Positions 1-11,110 are shown, numbered from the stretch's first letter. The stretch is 64,000 bases of DNA from Cocos nucifera (GCA_006176705.1 QRFJ01000780.1:992001-1056000); one strand, 5' to 3'. Program-made: numbers and translations. The notes: generated by a model from the letters alone, not told the origin.

Positions 1-770
1 TAGGAGATAGGATCTCCTTCAACCTCAACTGGAGATAAGATCTCCCTCCGAGCTTCTACGTCTACGTCAATAGGAGATAAGATCTCCTTCAACCTCAGCT
101 ATAGATAAGATCTCCCCGAGCTTGTACGTCAATAGGAGATAACACATCTTCTTCAACCTTGGCTGGAGATAAGATCTCCCCTGAGCTTCAATGTCAACAT
201 CAATAGGAGATAAGATCTCCTTCAACCTCGGTTGGAGATAAGATCTCCTCCGAGCTTTCTACGTCAATAGGAGATAAGATCTCCTTCAAACCTTGACTAT
301 AGATAAGATCTCCCCCGAGCTTTAACTTCAATGTTAAACCTCGACTGGAGACAAGATCTCTTCCGAAAATTCAACTTCAACATCAATCCTTCAATAGGAG
401 ATAAGATCTCTTTCAACCTTGGCTGGAGATAAGATCTCCTCCGAGCTTCAACATCAACAGGAGATAAGATCTCCTTCAACCTCGGCTGGAGACAAAATCT
501 CTCCCAAGCTTCAACTTCAACGTCAACCTCGGCTGGAGACAAGATCTTCCCCGAGCTTCAACTTCAACTTCAACGTCAACCATGGCTAGAGATAAGATCT
601 CCCCCGAGCTCCAACCCTTCAACAAGAGATAAGATCTCCTTCAACCTCGGTTGGAGATAAGATCTCCTCCAAAATTCAACTTCAACGTCAACCCTTCAAC
701 AGGAGATAAGATCTCCTCCGAGCTTCAACTTTAACCTCAGCTAGAGATAAGACATCCCTCGAGCTTCAAC
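1..770. repeat. Minisatellite of hairpin-forming GGAGATAAGATCTCC units
   Basis: About twenty degenerate copies of GGAGATAAGATCTCC occur, separated by linkers of the type TTCAACCTCGGCT and CCGAGCTTCAACGTCAAC. The core has 6-base self-complementary arms (GGAGAT and ATCTCC) around AAG, so each unit can fold into a small hairpin. Spacing is irregular, with a higher-order unit of roughly 55-60 bases. There is no convincing coding frame. Confidence 0.85.
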
Positions 771-845
771 CTAAACTGGTGCAGAGCCCGAAAGAGGACT
801 TTGGCAGTCGTCTTTTTTATACTTTTTTCTTTCGAATTTCGAACT

Positions 846-859
846 CGAGAGTGGGGGGA
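846..859 (+). other. Polypurine tract before the 3' LTR
   Basis: The purine-rich run CGAGAGTGGGGGGA lies directly before the inferred LTR start (TATTATTGGGGATAA, probably TGTTATTGGGG before a transition). This is the expected plus-strand primer position for an LTR retrotransposon. Confidence 0.65.
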
Positions 860-1175
860 CTATTATTGGGGATAAATCCCGCTCCCACCGAAGTGCAGCC
901 TGATGCTTAGTCTAATGCAACTGATAATCATGGAAGAGCTTCGATCGAAAATTCTCCTCCAGCGGTCGGACCCCAACCGAACTCCTCCAGTGGCCAAACC
1001 TTAGCCAAACTCCTTCAACCAGCTGAACTCTTTCAGCCGCCAAACCTTAGCCGAACTTCTTCAGCTGGTCGAACTTCTCAGCAGTCGAGCCCCAGTCAAA
1101 CTCCTTCAGTGGTCGAACTTCTCCCTTAATCGGACTCTTCCAAGAGCCGAACTTCTTCTGGACTTCTCCTTCGAT

Positions 1176-1460
1176 CAGATGCCTATAGGAGCCGAACTCC
1201 TTCCAGACTCCTTCAATCGAATTTCTCTAAAAGCCGAACTCCTTCCGAACTTCTTCTTCAGTCAAGTTCCGCCAGAAGTTAAACTCCTTTCGAACTCCTT
1301 CTTCAGTCAGATTCCTTCAGGAGCCGAACTTCTTTCGGACTTCTCCTTCAGACAAGTTCCATCGAGAGTCGAACTCCTCTCGAACTTTTTCCTCAGTCGG
1401 ATGCCTACAGGAGCTGAACTCCTCTCGAACTTCTCCTTCAGTTGGATTCCTTCAGTGGAT
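1176..1460. repeat. 45-bp tandem repeat in the LTR
   Basis: Six or so degenerate 45-base units (for example starting GCCGAACTCCTTCCGAAC). Because 45 is a multiple of three, the plus-strand frame gives a 15-residue periodic peptide (AELLSNFSFSQIPSG type). I take this as a by-product of the array, not a gene. Confidence 0.8.
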
Positions 1461-1576
1461 TACTTCCAAATTTTAGCTAACATTCCTCCTGAATGATCCC
1501 CTTTAGCCATATCCCTTAGGAGTTCGAACTCCTCTGGAATTAACATACGTCAAAGTTCTTCATCCCTCCACATGGT

Positions 1577-1850
1577 CATGAGCGGCCAGCTACCGGATGG
1601 CTACGGCTGTCACTATCAGTCTGTTGCAGGCGGCGTCCCTCTCATACTGCCCTGAGCGGCCAGCTACCGGATGGCTATGGCTGTCACTATCAGTCTGCTG
1701 CAGGCGGCACCCCTCTCATGCTGTCCTGAGCGGCCAACTATCGGACGACTATGATTGTCACTATCAATCTGCTGTAGACGGCATCCCTCTCATGCGGTCC
1801 TGAGCGATCAGCTATCGGACGGCTATGGCTGTTACTATTAGTCCACTCCG
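1577..1850. repeat. 74-bp tandem repeat in the LTR
   Basis: Unit starts CCTGAGCGGCCAGCTACCGG and recurs at 1651, 1725 and 1799, with a first copy near 1577, giving 3.7 copies with an exact 74-base period. It lies just upstream of the LTR TATA box, so it could act as a U3 enhancer-type repeat (inference). Confidence 0.85.
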
Positions 1851-1858
1851 AGCTCCAT

Positions 1859-1867
1859 CTATAAAAA
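1859..1867 (+). promoter_or_regulatory. TATA box of the LTR promoter
   Basis: CTATAAAAAG lies directly after the 74-bp repeats, about 240 bases before the LTR end. This fits a U3 promoter with a short R-U5. Confidence 0.55.
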
Positions 1868-2104
1868 GAACCTTCCAGATACGTTTTTTCTAAGCTTTTT
1901 TCTTCTTTTCAAAACTCTGCTGAACTCTTTTCCTGAGTACTCCATTTCTGTTGGCTAGAAGAGTTGATTTGATCGTCGGAGGGTTCTGCCGAAGCCACCA
2001 CCATCAACTCCGAATGGAACTTTATTTTATAGGTCATCAATGGCGACCTCTTATTCTTCAGCTTCAATTCGATTCAGCATTGATCAAATTCTATATTAAC
2101 ACGA

Positions 2105-2613
2105 TTCATTCTGTCTGTCCGTCCCTTGATAAGTCTTGATCTCCAAGCATCTTGATGGACGACTCAGACACCGGCACGGAATCAAACTCTCCCACCCGCC
2201 TCCTCCTCCAAAGAAAGTCTCCATAGGCAGACACCGACGGCCGATATTAATGCCAATATGACCCGCTGTAGCCTTCAAGAACCACCACATTTGCGAAATG
2301 AAAGGCGTACGAGGATATCTGGTCCGTCCAGAAGTCGACGTTGCTACGATGGGGATGCCTATTTGGGAAAGCATGTACTCCACTTGGAGCCGACGGAGCT
2401 GGTGGGGGAAGATTCGGAGAGGGGAAGGAGGAAGCGAAAGACGTTGGGCTGGCTCTTGACCTAGACGATTCCGCTCGATTGGTGGATGCGGGACCTTGAG
2501 ACGAGGAACCTGACTTCCACCATGGGCTCTGATGTGGGGTGGCCTCCTGCTTGGAAGAAGGCCCTGAGGCGCAATGAAGTGCTGCCACAGACAAGATTCA
2601 ACAATGGATCCAT
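2105..2613 (-). pseudogene. Truncated RING-H2 gene copy
   Basis: A decayed third copy of the RING-H2 genes at 14335 and 16188. The start codon context (ATGGATCCATTG, minus strand, from 2613) and segments such as HPHRSNVDFWTDQ are recognisable. The frame is broken by several indels and stops, and part of the middle is deleted. Homology ends at about 2105, before the RING domain, exactly where the retrotransposon LTR begins, so the zinc-binding C-terminus is missing. It cannot make a ligase. It shares the copies' upstream flank up to the poly-T run near 2737. Confidence 0.8.
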
Positions 2614-2735
2614 GGCTGGCTAAAGAGAGAAACAGAGAGATTAGAGGAAATCTTGAAGACCACGGCTGGCTCAAAGGGAGAAATAGAGGAAAACTTGAAG
2701 ATGCATGTATGGGTGAAGGCGTGAGACAGGGTTTT

Positions 2736-2773
<38 letters not shown>

Positions 2774-3143
2774 TGCTGTACCGAGTAATCTTTATGCATC
2801 GTATATGTACGATAAAATTAACGTAAAATACATGTTAGCATAAATAATAATAAAATAATAATTAATATTATTTATTTTTTATAAAAAATAATAAAATAAT
2901 TTTATTATATTTTTATTATAAAAATATTTTTTTATTTTTATAAAATAATATACAAATAGTATTATGACTTTCTACAATCATACAAGACAACAGAAGATTA
3001 TAATAAGATAATAAAAAATCATAATAACCAATAGAAAGTTATATATATTATTTAGAATATTATATATATTAACAAAAAATCATAGAAAATTATAATAAGG
3101 CAATAAAAAGTCATAATAACCAACAGGAAGTTATATATATTAT
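2614..3143. other. Poly-T run and AT-rich repeat, no gene
   Basis: The first 120 bases continue the duplicated upstream flank of the RING copy. A pure T run (about 2737-2772) follows, then AT-rich DNA whose later part contains degenerate AGTCATAATA and TTATATATATTA units. The same units resume at 8927, so this array was split by the MULE. Confidence 0.7.
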
Positions 3144-3320
3144 GATAAATTATGTGTCTGGTCCATAAATTATATCAAATTTTTTTAAATGGTTTCTAAA
3201 CTACAAAAATCTAATTTTTAGTCTCCTAACTTTTTGAACCATTTTAATTTCACTCTTCACCCATTTTTGACAACTTTCTTTTATCGAAAATCCTATGTGG
3301 TAGTTACGTGACTCTATTCA
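3144..3320 (+). repeat. MULE left terminal inverted repeat
   Basis: About 170 bases pairing imperfectly with the reverse complement of 8750-8926. Matching blocks include AAATTATGTGTCTGGTCC, CTAATTTTTAGTCTCCTAAC, the shared CTTTTTGAAC and, innermost, TTACGTGAC. Confidence 0.85.
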
Positions 3321-3635
3321 TTTGAACAGGTGTACCGACGCTGACATGGTATTTAAAAAAAAAAAAACCCTCTCCTTCTGAACCGGTGCTTTCCTTCCAA
3401 ACTGGTGCTTCATCTTTCCTTCTTAGAACTCTTTTTTCCGCCTCTGCTCTAAATTTTTTTTTCCGCATCCTCCTCTTCTCCAAAATTTTTCTTTCCCTCT
3501 TCGACAAAGACGAAAACTTATGGAAATCGACATCGTCTTTCTTCCGATGAAGATGAAGACAGACGATCATTTTGCATTCGAAGCCCCTGAAGGCTTTTCT
3601 CCATCAAATGAAGGTTATTCTCCATCTTATTATGG

Positions 3636-3795
3636 TCCTCTATGTATTTTCCAAGTTTTGAAATGGTTTTGAAGATGATGAGTGCTCTATCTTACTTCTC
3701 CTCTATATATTTGCCAAGTTTTCAAATGGTTTTGAAGATGATGGGTGCCCTATCTCACTTGTCCTCTAAAAATTTTTCAAGTTTCGAAATGGTAC
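3636..3795. repeat. 63-bp tandem repeat in MULE 5' region
   Basis: Units starting TCCTCTATGTATTTTCCAAG recur at 3699 and 3762 with a 63-base period (2.5 copies). They carry the shared block AAATGGTTTTGAAGATGATG. They lie between the inverted repeat and the transposase reading frame. Confidence 0.8.
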
Positions 3796-3954
3796 AATAA
3801 TTTTTTCATATTTGTTGTGCATAATATGCATCCAAGATTTCTTGTATCTGTAATTATAATATAATATTGCATCATTGTCATCCTCATTATTTTTATCATA
3901 ATAATGTATCAAAGTATTGCTGGATATGGCTTTCTATTATTTTTCTCTCACATT

Positions 3955-6900
3955 TCATTATAGTGGGAAGTCTATATTTAGGCCTACAGTGCAGTATATT
4001 GGGGGCAAATTTCTATATATGATAATGTCAATCTTGATAGAGTCTCTATTTTGAAGTTGGAGGAAATGTTAAAGGATATTGAGATTTCCAACTTCTCTCA
4101 ATTTTACTATGTCAAGTTAGAAAAAGATCTAAATAATGATTTGAGATTTATCTTTGGAGATCAAGACATATTAGAGATGATTTCAAACATTCTAGCAGAT
4201 GGGATGATACATATATATGTGGAACATGGAGACGAAGGAGCTAGTGGAGGTCAGGAAGCTACGCCCAAGCCGGATCCAGTGCAACAGGATGAATTATAGC
4301 CCTGTTCAGTTGTAGAGCTATTGCTAAATTTAGAGTATGTATCCATTCATATACCTAGCCAAGATATTGGGCAAGGGAGTGAGCGAGGCAGTGAAGATAG
4401 TGAAGAGGAAGATGAAAGAAGTATTAATTTGGATGACTTACAAGATAGTGATTATGCTGGAAGTGAGGCTAAAGAAGATGAACTAAGGGGTGCAGGTCCT
4501 GGACATATGACTGAAGAGGATGTACCTAGGAGTGAAACAACTAAACCGACGGATGAACCAACTGAACCAAGGGGAGAACCAACTGAACCAGGGATTGAAG
4601 AAGAAGAAAACTAGTAGGCTGTTTTCTCAGAATATGCATAGTCTGATTCAAATGATGAGGAGCATGGAACTACATTTGATGTATTCAAGGAGGAAACTGA
4701 TATGGCAAATATACAATTCAAGTTGGAAATAAAATTCAAGTCTTTTGATGTGCTTAAAAAAGCAATAAGAGAGCATGCAATGATTAGGGAATACAATGTG
4801 AGGTTGGTGAAAAATAACAAGACCAGGATGAGAGCTGTATGCTAGAAAAATTGCAATTAAAAATTGCATGCTTCATTGATGCAGGATGATGGAACTATGT
4901 AGATTAAATCTCACTATGGTGAACACTCATGTTAGGAAGGTTTGGATTAGGAATATGAAGTCAAGTTACCTAGCTAATAAGTATTTGGAAAGATTTAGGA
5001 GTCAGCCATCTTGAAAGCCTAGTGAGATTGTTGTGCAAGTTAGGCAAGATTTCAATACATAAATATCTAGATCTCAAGCATATTGGGCAAAGAGGAAGGC
5101 TATGGAGATGATACAGGGATCTACTGCAAAGCAGTATAGTAGGTTGTGGGATTATGCTGAGGAGATTGGAAGGATAAATGAAGGTAGTACAGTAAAAATT
5201 TTTGTTGATACACAGCAACCAAAAGGTGGACCAATATTCAAAAGATTTTATGTTTGTTTTGCTACTTGTAAGTAGAGTTTTCTAGATGGATGTAGGCTTA
5301 TAATTACCTTAGATGCTTGTCATCTCAAAGGTCTTTATTTAGGGCAGTTAATTGCTGCAATTGGGATTGATGGAAATAATGATATATACCCAATTGCATG
5401 GGCTATTGTTGAGTTTGAATCCAAAGATAGTTGGAGCTGGTTCTTAGAACTTCTCCAACTTGATATTGGCTCCTACAGGGATAGAGGCTGGACATTCATT
5501 ACTGACCAGTAGAAGATACCATTCTAATATAGCAATGCAGTTTTAGTACAATACGCTATTGTAATTATATGTTAATCATATTTTAACATCATTGCAGGGC
5601 TTATTAACTACATTTAATGAAGAACTCCCAGGAGTAGATATAGATTCTATATACGACATTTATTTGCCAACTTTAAAGCAAAGTTTAAGAGATTGATGCT
5701 CAAAAATGCTCTTTAGAATGCTGCAAAAGCTACAACTCAATCAAACTTTGAATAGCATATTCATGTGATAGAATACATTGATTCATCTATATATCAGTGG
5801 TTGATGGCTATTCTTGCACGTTTCTGGTCAAAACATACATTTAGGACTTTGCTTAGATGTGATATGCTCCTCAATAATTTATCCAAGACATTCAATACTT
5901 ATATTTTACAGTCAAGGAATAAACCTATAGTACAAATGCTAGAGATGATATGCATGGCCGTAATATCAACAATAATCAAGAAAAGGGAATAGTTGCTGAA
6001 ACATGATTATCCAATTTATCTTAACATTTTGAAGAAGTTAGAAAAGAATAAAGAAGTATCACAATTTTTTCCGGCTACATGGGCTGGTGACAACAGATAT
6101 AAGATTGAATATGGTGCTAATCAATATATAGTGGACTTGGATAAGGCAGAATGCAGTTGTTATAGGTGGCAGTTGACTGGTATACCATGTGCACATGCCA
6201 TACAATGTATATATTTTTGAAAAAAAAATCGGAAGAGTATGTGCATTATTACTTTCATAAGGAAACATATTTGAGAACATATTTTCATTTCCTCCATCCA
6301 CTTAATTAATGGTCGGAACATGTGGCCTAAGATCAACTTTGTGCCTCCACTATCTCCAATTATACGGAGGCCACCTAGTAGACCAAAAAGGCAAAGAAGA
6401 AGAAATGCAGATGAAACAAAAAACCCCACTCAAGGTAGATTAAGAAAGACAAATACGGTGATTCGATGTGGAAAATGTCATTGATCGAATATAACTCCAG
6501 GACATGTAGGGAACAATCCGTTGGAGGTAACCCAAGATCTAGAGAACGAACCAGTGGAAGCCAAGGGCAAAGGGGCAGCAGAAGATTCATGGGATTCAAA
6601 TTTTCAATAGAATATCATGGCACACAAGTATGTCATTAACCATTTAATATTTAACTTAGACCATTAAAATAAGTACTAACACTATCTGATCATGCTACCT
6701 TTCTCAGGGCTCTACATTTACTGGGACTGAGGCAGCACAAGTAGGTGGTGCTATTAGAGGAAATAGTGTTTCAGGTGCTGGAAGGACTATAGTTAAAAGA
6801 GGTCATGTCGGTAGAGGCAGTGCTGGTAGGACTGTTGTTGCCAGGAGAGGTGGACATGCTGCTGAAAGAGGTGGATATACTACTGAAAGAGGTGGATCTG

Positions 6901-7222
6901 CTCCTGGAAGAGCTGGATCTATTATTGGGAGGGCTGGATCTACTATTGGGAGGGCTGGTTTTGCTATTGATAGGGGTAGTAGGACTGGTTCTATATCTGC
7001 TGCTGTTGGAATTAGTAATAGGGTTGGTTCATCATCTGTTGCTGCTAGTGGAAGGACTAGAAAGGCTGGAGGTGGTGCTGGTAGGAGGACTGGGAGGGTT
7101 GGTTCAGCTGTTGCTACAAGAGAAGGGTTGGTTCTGCTACTGGAAGGGCTACTGTTAGGAGTGAGAGGGATAGATTTATACCACCTAGAAGGGCTGTGAG
7201 GGGTAGGTTTGGATCTTTATAA
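3955..7222 (+). pseudogene. MuDR-type MULE transposase, broken
   Basis: Domains appear in the usual plant MULE order. There is an N-terminal segment (to about 4300), an acidic linker (4320-4615), a DNA-binding MuDR-type domain (about 4710-4920), the MULE transposase core (about 5240-5515, with LDACHLKG and YPIAWAIVEFE), a SWIM zinc finger (about 6140-6210, CSC..IPCAHA), a CxxC knuckle remnant (about 6470), and an Arg/Gly-repeat tail ending at TAA 7220. An intron at 6628-6707 has GT/AG ends. Another at 5516-5597 keeps AG but has AT instead of GT. Many in-frame stops look like CAG-to-TAG or TGG-to-TAG transitions, and there is a frameshift in the tail, so no functional enzyme is possible. Confidence 0.9.
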
Positions 7223-8749
7223 ACTTTTGTTAGAAATAAGCAGTAAATTAAAAATGGTGGTCCATAGCATATGAAATGTCTTGAGTTATTTAGTAATGAA
7301 TGATATTGTATACTGAATGATGGTCCACAGCACTTGAAATGTCCGTTTTGGGTACTTACAGCATATTCATTGATTAATGCTATTAATGGTAATCCTTGAA
7401 TTATCTAATCCTTTTGTACTTGGTTCTCAAAGTTTCTAATTTTTCTTTTATTGATTCGTATATTGAAGTTTGTGATGTGGCCAACAGCTTTTAACATAAA
7501 CATTATGTGCACATGTAGGTCACTTTTCTCATGCATTCTGTACACATAATACAGGTTCTTGAACAATATAAATATCTTTCATTTGGTCCTCAAGATCTCT
7601 GAATTATATAAACAATATAAACTCTCTTACAAAGATTACATTATTTCTGGTTTGATTCATAAATTAGCCAACTGTAAGGGATGGTCCACACCTTTTAACC
7701 GCACATGACATTTTAGGTTAGTTTGGATAAACTATTTTATTGGATGATCGATATCTCGTTAGTTCTTCTAATATTCAAAATCTTTTCATTTGGTCCCCAA
7801 ATTTTAAAAACATTTGCTAACAGAAATCGGTTAACATTGCTATATTTAATAGTTCTATAGAGATTTTTCTTTACATACCTGGTAACAGAAATGATCAGAG
7901 GATAAAATAAGACAATGAATTATACATGTATAACACAAAAGAGGGTTTCATTCATTTATATTACAAACATCCCAAAATACAGAGTCTCAAAATACATGCC
8001 TGACAACATTACAAAATGATAGGGTTTCTTTACATGCCTGATAGCAAAAATGATCATAGGGTTTCATTCATGAAACTCCAACAGTAACTAGTTCAAAGTC
8101 TTAAAATATATTACAAGATGACAACATTTTCCAAACTCAGCTGCTACAGTTGATTCTCCGCCAACAATAGATCAATAACTAATCAAGAAATAAAAATAAT
8201 TAGCCGATACATCATCTCTTTGCTACAAAAGCATTCGAATTGCTCCTATTTCGCATCCAGTTTCTCCTTCATTTGATTGATTACCACCTTTCCACGGGGG
8301 TAGATCTCTTCATCATACCATTCAAAATAATCATAGTAGGATAGCGTCCCCTATATGGAGGCAATTTTTGGATTAAAAAAGATTAAAAAAAAAGGAGTTA
8401 GGGCTAAAGAGAACTCATATCCCAAATTATGGACAATCCAAGAACTTTCAACCTAAATTTCTTCTTGTCCATGAGGTTCTAACCTGTAGGTCACAAAGGC
8501 AAAACCTATCTCGCTCACTAGAAGCCTTGGATCAGTAGGAGGCACTAGACCTAACTATGAAGCTTCTATCCATAGGTGAATGTAGCAAAGCCCTAGACCG
8601 AGAGGGAACGAGATTGAGAAAACAAGATTTTGGGAAGATGACTGCAGAAAGCCATAGACTAAGAGAAGAATGGAGAGAGGATTGGGAGAGCATTTCTGAG
8701 GATGAAGATGATATATGTAATAGTGCCTATGCCAATTGTTCAAAATAAA
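7223..8749. other. Non-coding 3' part of the MULE
   Basis: AT-rich sequence between the transposase stop and the right inverted repeat. I see no domain or captured host exon. A 63-codon open frame (8557-8748) has no recognisable similarity. Confidence 0.6.
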
Positions 8750-8926
8750 AGTCACGTAAGCACCGGTTCAGAGCATGAGAAGTAAACCAGTGAGAGAAAG
8801 TCGTCGGAAATGGACGAAGGGTTAAAACTGTTCAAAAAGTTAGCAGACTAAAAATTAAGTTTTTATAGTTCAAAGATAATTTAGAAAAATCTGGTATAGT
8901 TTAAGGACTAGAGACATAATTTATCC
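8750..8926 (-). repeat. MULE right terminal inverted repeat
   Basis: Reverse complement matches 3144-3320 imperfectly. The terminal bases GGATAAATTATGT are followed outward by the TATATATTAT target duplicate. Confidence 0.85.
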
Positions 8927-9640
8927 TATATATTATTTAGGATGCCATATATATTAACAGGACGTCATAGAAAATCATAATAAGATAATAGAAAGTCATA
9001 ATAATCAATAAGAAGTTATATAAAGACACAGAGAGTCATATATATTGTTTAGAATATTATATATATTAATAGAAAGTCATATAAAATATCAAAAAATTAT
9101 ATATAATATTTAGGATATCATATGTATTCATAAAAAGTCATATATATTCTTTAAGATGTTATATATATTTGCAGAAAGCCATGCATCAGGACGCCATATA
9201 TAATATTCAAAATGTCATATATATATATATACACATAAAAAAGCTATATATATTATTCAAAATATCATATATATTTATAAAAAATCATATATATTATTTA
9301 GAATGTCGTATATATTCACGAAAAGTCATATATATTGTTCATGATGTTATATATATTAATAGAAAGTCATATAAGATATTAGAAAGTCATATATATTATT
9401 CAGGATGTCATATATATTCACAAAAGATCATATATATTGTTCATGATATCATAAATATTTACAAAAAATCATATAAGATCTCAAGAAATCATAATATACT
9501 CATAGGAAGTCATAATAACTACATGGTATCATATAAAGAGAGAGGAAGTAATAAATATTATTCACAATGTCATAAGAAGTCATAAATATAGTTCAAGATG
9601 TATATATATACTCGTAGAAAGTCTTATAAGAAATCATAGA
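8927..9640. repeat. AT-rich tandem repeat of AGTCATATATATT units
   Basis: Degenerate units of roughly 40 bases combine AAAGTCATATATATT with TTCAGGATGTCATATATATT. The same family lies left of the MULE (about 2990-3143), so the MULE split one array. Open frames through it are compositional only. Confidence 0.8.
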
Positions 9641-9864
9641 AAAAAAAATATATTTTTATTATAAAAAATCTAATGAAATAAAAAGCTAAGCGGGATTAAA
9701 TGCAATTTCATTATTATTTTTATTACGTAATTCAATGTAATTAGATAGTGCACTACACTGCACGTGGACTTTCCCATGGACAGGAATAGGAGGAAGCTCT
9801 TCGATTCCTAACGGCTGTTTTTTTTTAACCAAGAAAACCTCAGTGGAACCAACTGCCTTTTTTT

Positions 9865-10430
9865 TCCTTTTGAAAAGCCATGCCTGTGCAAACGGTTTAT
9901 CCTTTTCCGAAAAAACTAACAAAAATTCTGTTGGTTTCGGAGAATCGAAGAGCAACGGCTGCGCTAACAGTTTTTTTCCTAAGAAAATCTAACAAAGATT
10001 CTATGCGACACCTGAGCTAACTATTTCTTTTTTTTTTTGGCCTATAAAGTCTAACAAAGATTGACCTGCGCGCCAAGCCGCCAACGGATAGGGTTTGGAT
10101 GTGGTTTGAACATGATGCTAACTTAGATCCTTCGCTATTTCCAAGCCTTTCATGTATCTTGGCAATGTCTCTAATTCTCACTCCAATAGAAGAAGTAAAA
10201 TCATTGACAGCTCGTTGGGAGAATCAACATGGATTCTGTTTCAAGGTCGAAGCCTTTGCATTTCCCAGAAGTTAATACATATGTTTTGATACTTGAAGAT
10301 TTGTAAATAAGATGGCTTAAGTAGATTACTCATTGGCTTATCATGAGTTAAATTAGCTGATTAGACTTTAGGCGAAATTTAAAGCACTTCAACATACTCT
10401 CATGATCAACTAGCTAGGAATATGCTTGTA
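9865..10430. repeat. Duplicon flank, copy A
   Basis: The sequence from the CCATGCCTGTGCAAACGG block through TTCCAAGCCTTTCATGTATC to the GATTAGACTTTAGGCGAAAT block is repeated near 15399-15738, 17220-17750 and 19625-20030. This is the most diverged copy. It is the upstream flank of the broken RING copy at 2105, displaced by the AT repeat and the MULE. Confidence 0.8.
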
Positions 10431-10879
10431 ATATCATACAATTCATGCATAAGTACTGGTGTAATAAGTGGACAATATCATACAATCATGTGAGCTTTTC
10501 AATAAGTGGACTGCAATATCATACAATTATGTGAGCTTCCATTTGTGATCCCCATATTATAGTAAAAAGAAGTTATTCTCTTTGCTTGTCTTCCTATGAA
10601 AGGCTAATTTGTTTAATGGAACACATCTGTACTCATAATAAAACATTTTGTTCATCATATTTAAAAAAAAAATAGTAAGCAATTTTTGTTACAACTTGAT
10701 TTGTAAGCAATTCTGGTGTTCATGCTTGAGCTTGTAAAAGTAAGAGTCACTGATGATCAAGGTCATCAAACTGTCAACCGCCAAGGCTGTCTTGGGTGGT
10801 GCTCCCCTTATAAGCATAGGCAGCCAAGGGATTCATGGAGTTAAATTACAATTGAACCAATATTGATTTTATCAAGAAA

Positions 10880-11110
10880 ATAGAGGGAACAATCTAGATA
10901 TGGATTTCTTATGTGTGGAATGAAATGAAGATGGTTATGTACTTACTACTACATGTTGCCACCTTGAGCACTATCCATAAGAAATGATTCTCTTCTTTGG
11001 ATTCTAGTTATATGAAGGAGGAAAAAGAAGGAATGCAATGGAGAGGAGGCTAAGGTTCTTGTGTAAAGATATCCAGGAAGAAAGGAAAAGGCTACTGGAG
11101 GTGTTAACTC
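10880..11110. repeat. Segment shared with 20465-20700
   Basis: The ATAGAGGGAACAATCTAGAT to GGAGGTGTTAAC stretch is repeated with moderate divergence at 20465-20700. Blocks 9865-10430 and 10880-11110 therefore keep the same order as 19625-20030 and 20465-20700. This marks an older, longer duplication. Confidence 0.7.

Larger units (their letters stand above)
1..2101 (+). mobile_element. 3' part of an LTR retrotransposon, left end outside window
   Basis: The stretch reads as the end of an LTR retrotransposon in plus orientation. A repetitive untranslated tail (1-845) leads into a polypurine tract (846-859) and then a long terminal repeat (861-2101) with a TATA box. Homology to the RING-H2 gene copies starts again right after 2101, so the element was inserted in, or recombined into, one of those copies. 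No polymerase domain is visible in the window; it may lie to the left. The family (Gypsy or Copia) cannot be settled. The large size and repeat-rich 3' untranslated region resemble big plant Gypsy elements, but this is inference. Confidence 0.7.
861..2101 (+). mobile_element. 3' LTR of the left-edge retrotransposon
   Basis: About 1.24 kb between the polypurine tract and the point where RING-gene homology resumes. It ends in ATTAACA, the usual CA end; the first bases have lost the canonical TG by apparent transitions. It contains two tandem-repeat arrays (45-bp and 74-bp units) and a TATA box at 1859. With no second LTR in the window the boundaries are inferred from the tract and the homology break. 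Confidence 0.6.
3144..8926 (+). mobile_element. MULE (Mutator-like) DNA transposon, complete ends, dead transposase
   Basis: The ends form a long terminal inverted repeat. The left end (GATAAATTATGTGTCTGGTCC) matches the reverse complement of the right end (GGATAAATTATGTCTCTAGTCC), and similarity continues about 170 bases inward. The element is flanked by the 10-base direct repeat TATATATTAT (3134-3143 and 8927-8936), in the 9-11-base range expected for MULEs, although the target is low-complexity. The interior has a MuDR-type transposase pseudogene on the plus strand and a 1.5-kb non-coding 3' part. Total length is about 5.8 kb. It lies inside an AT-rich tandem repeat. Confidence 0.9.

Noticed and set aside
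297..542. Minus-strand open frame through the GGAGATAAGATCTCC array
   Set aside because: The periodic peptide is produced by the tandem repeat; no start context or domain.
1179..1496. 105-codon plus frame with a 15-residue repeat
   Set aside because: The 45-bp DNA repeat lies inside an LTR; the periodicity comes from unit length, not a protein.
6805..7158. Leucine-rich plus-strand frame resembling a membrane protein
   Set aside because: It is the wrong register of the Arg/Gly-rich transposase tail.
9169..9585. 138-codon Ile/Tyr/Lys-rich frame
   Set aside because: It runs through the AT-rich tandem repeat and is purely compositional.
8927..9640. CRISPR-like or centromeric satellite array
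   Set aside because: Units are degenerate, AT-rich and without unique spacers or a regular period; the context is a plant nuclear genome.
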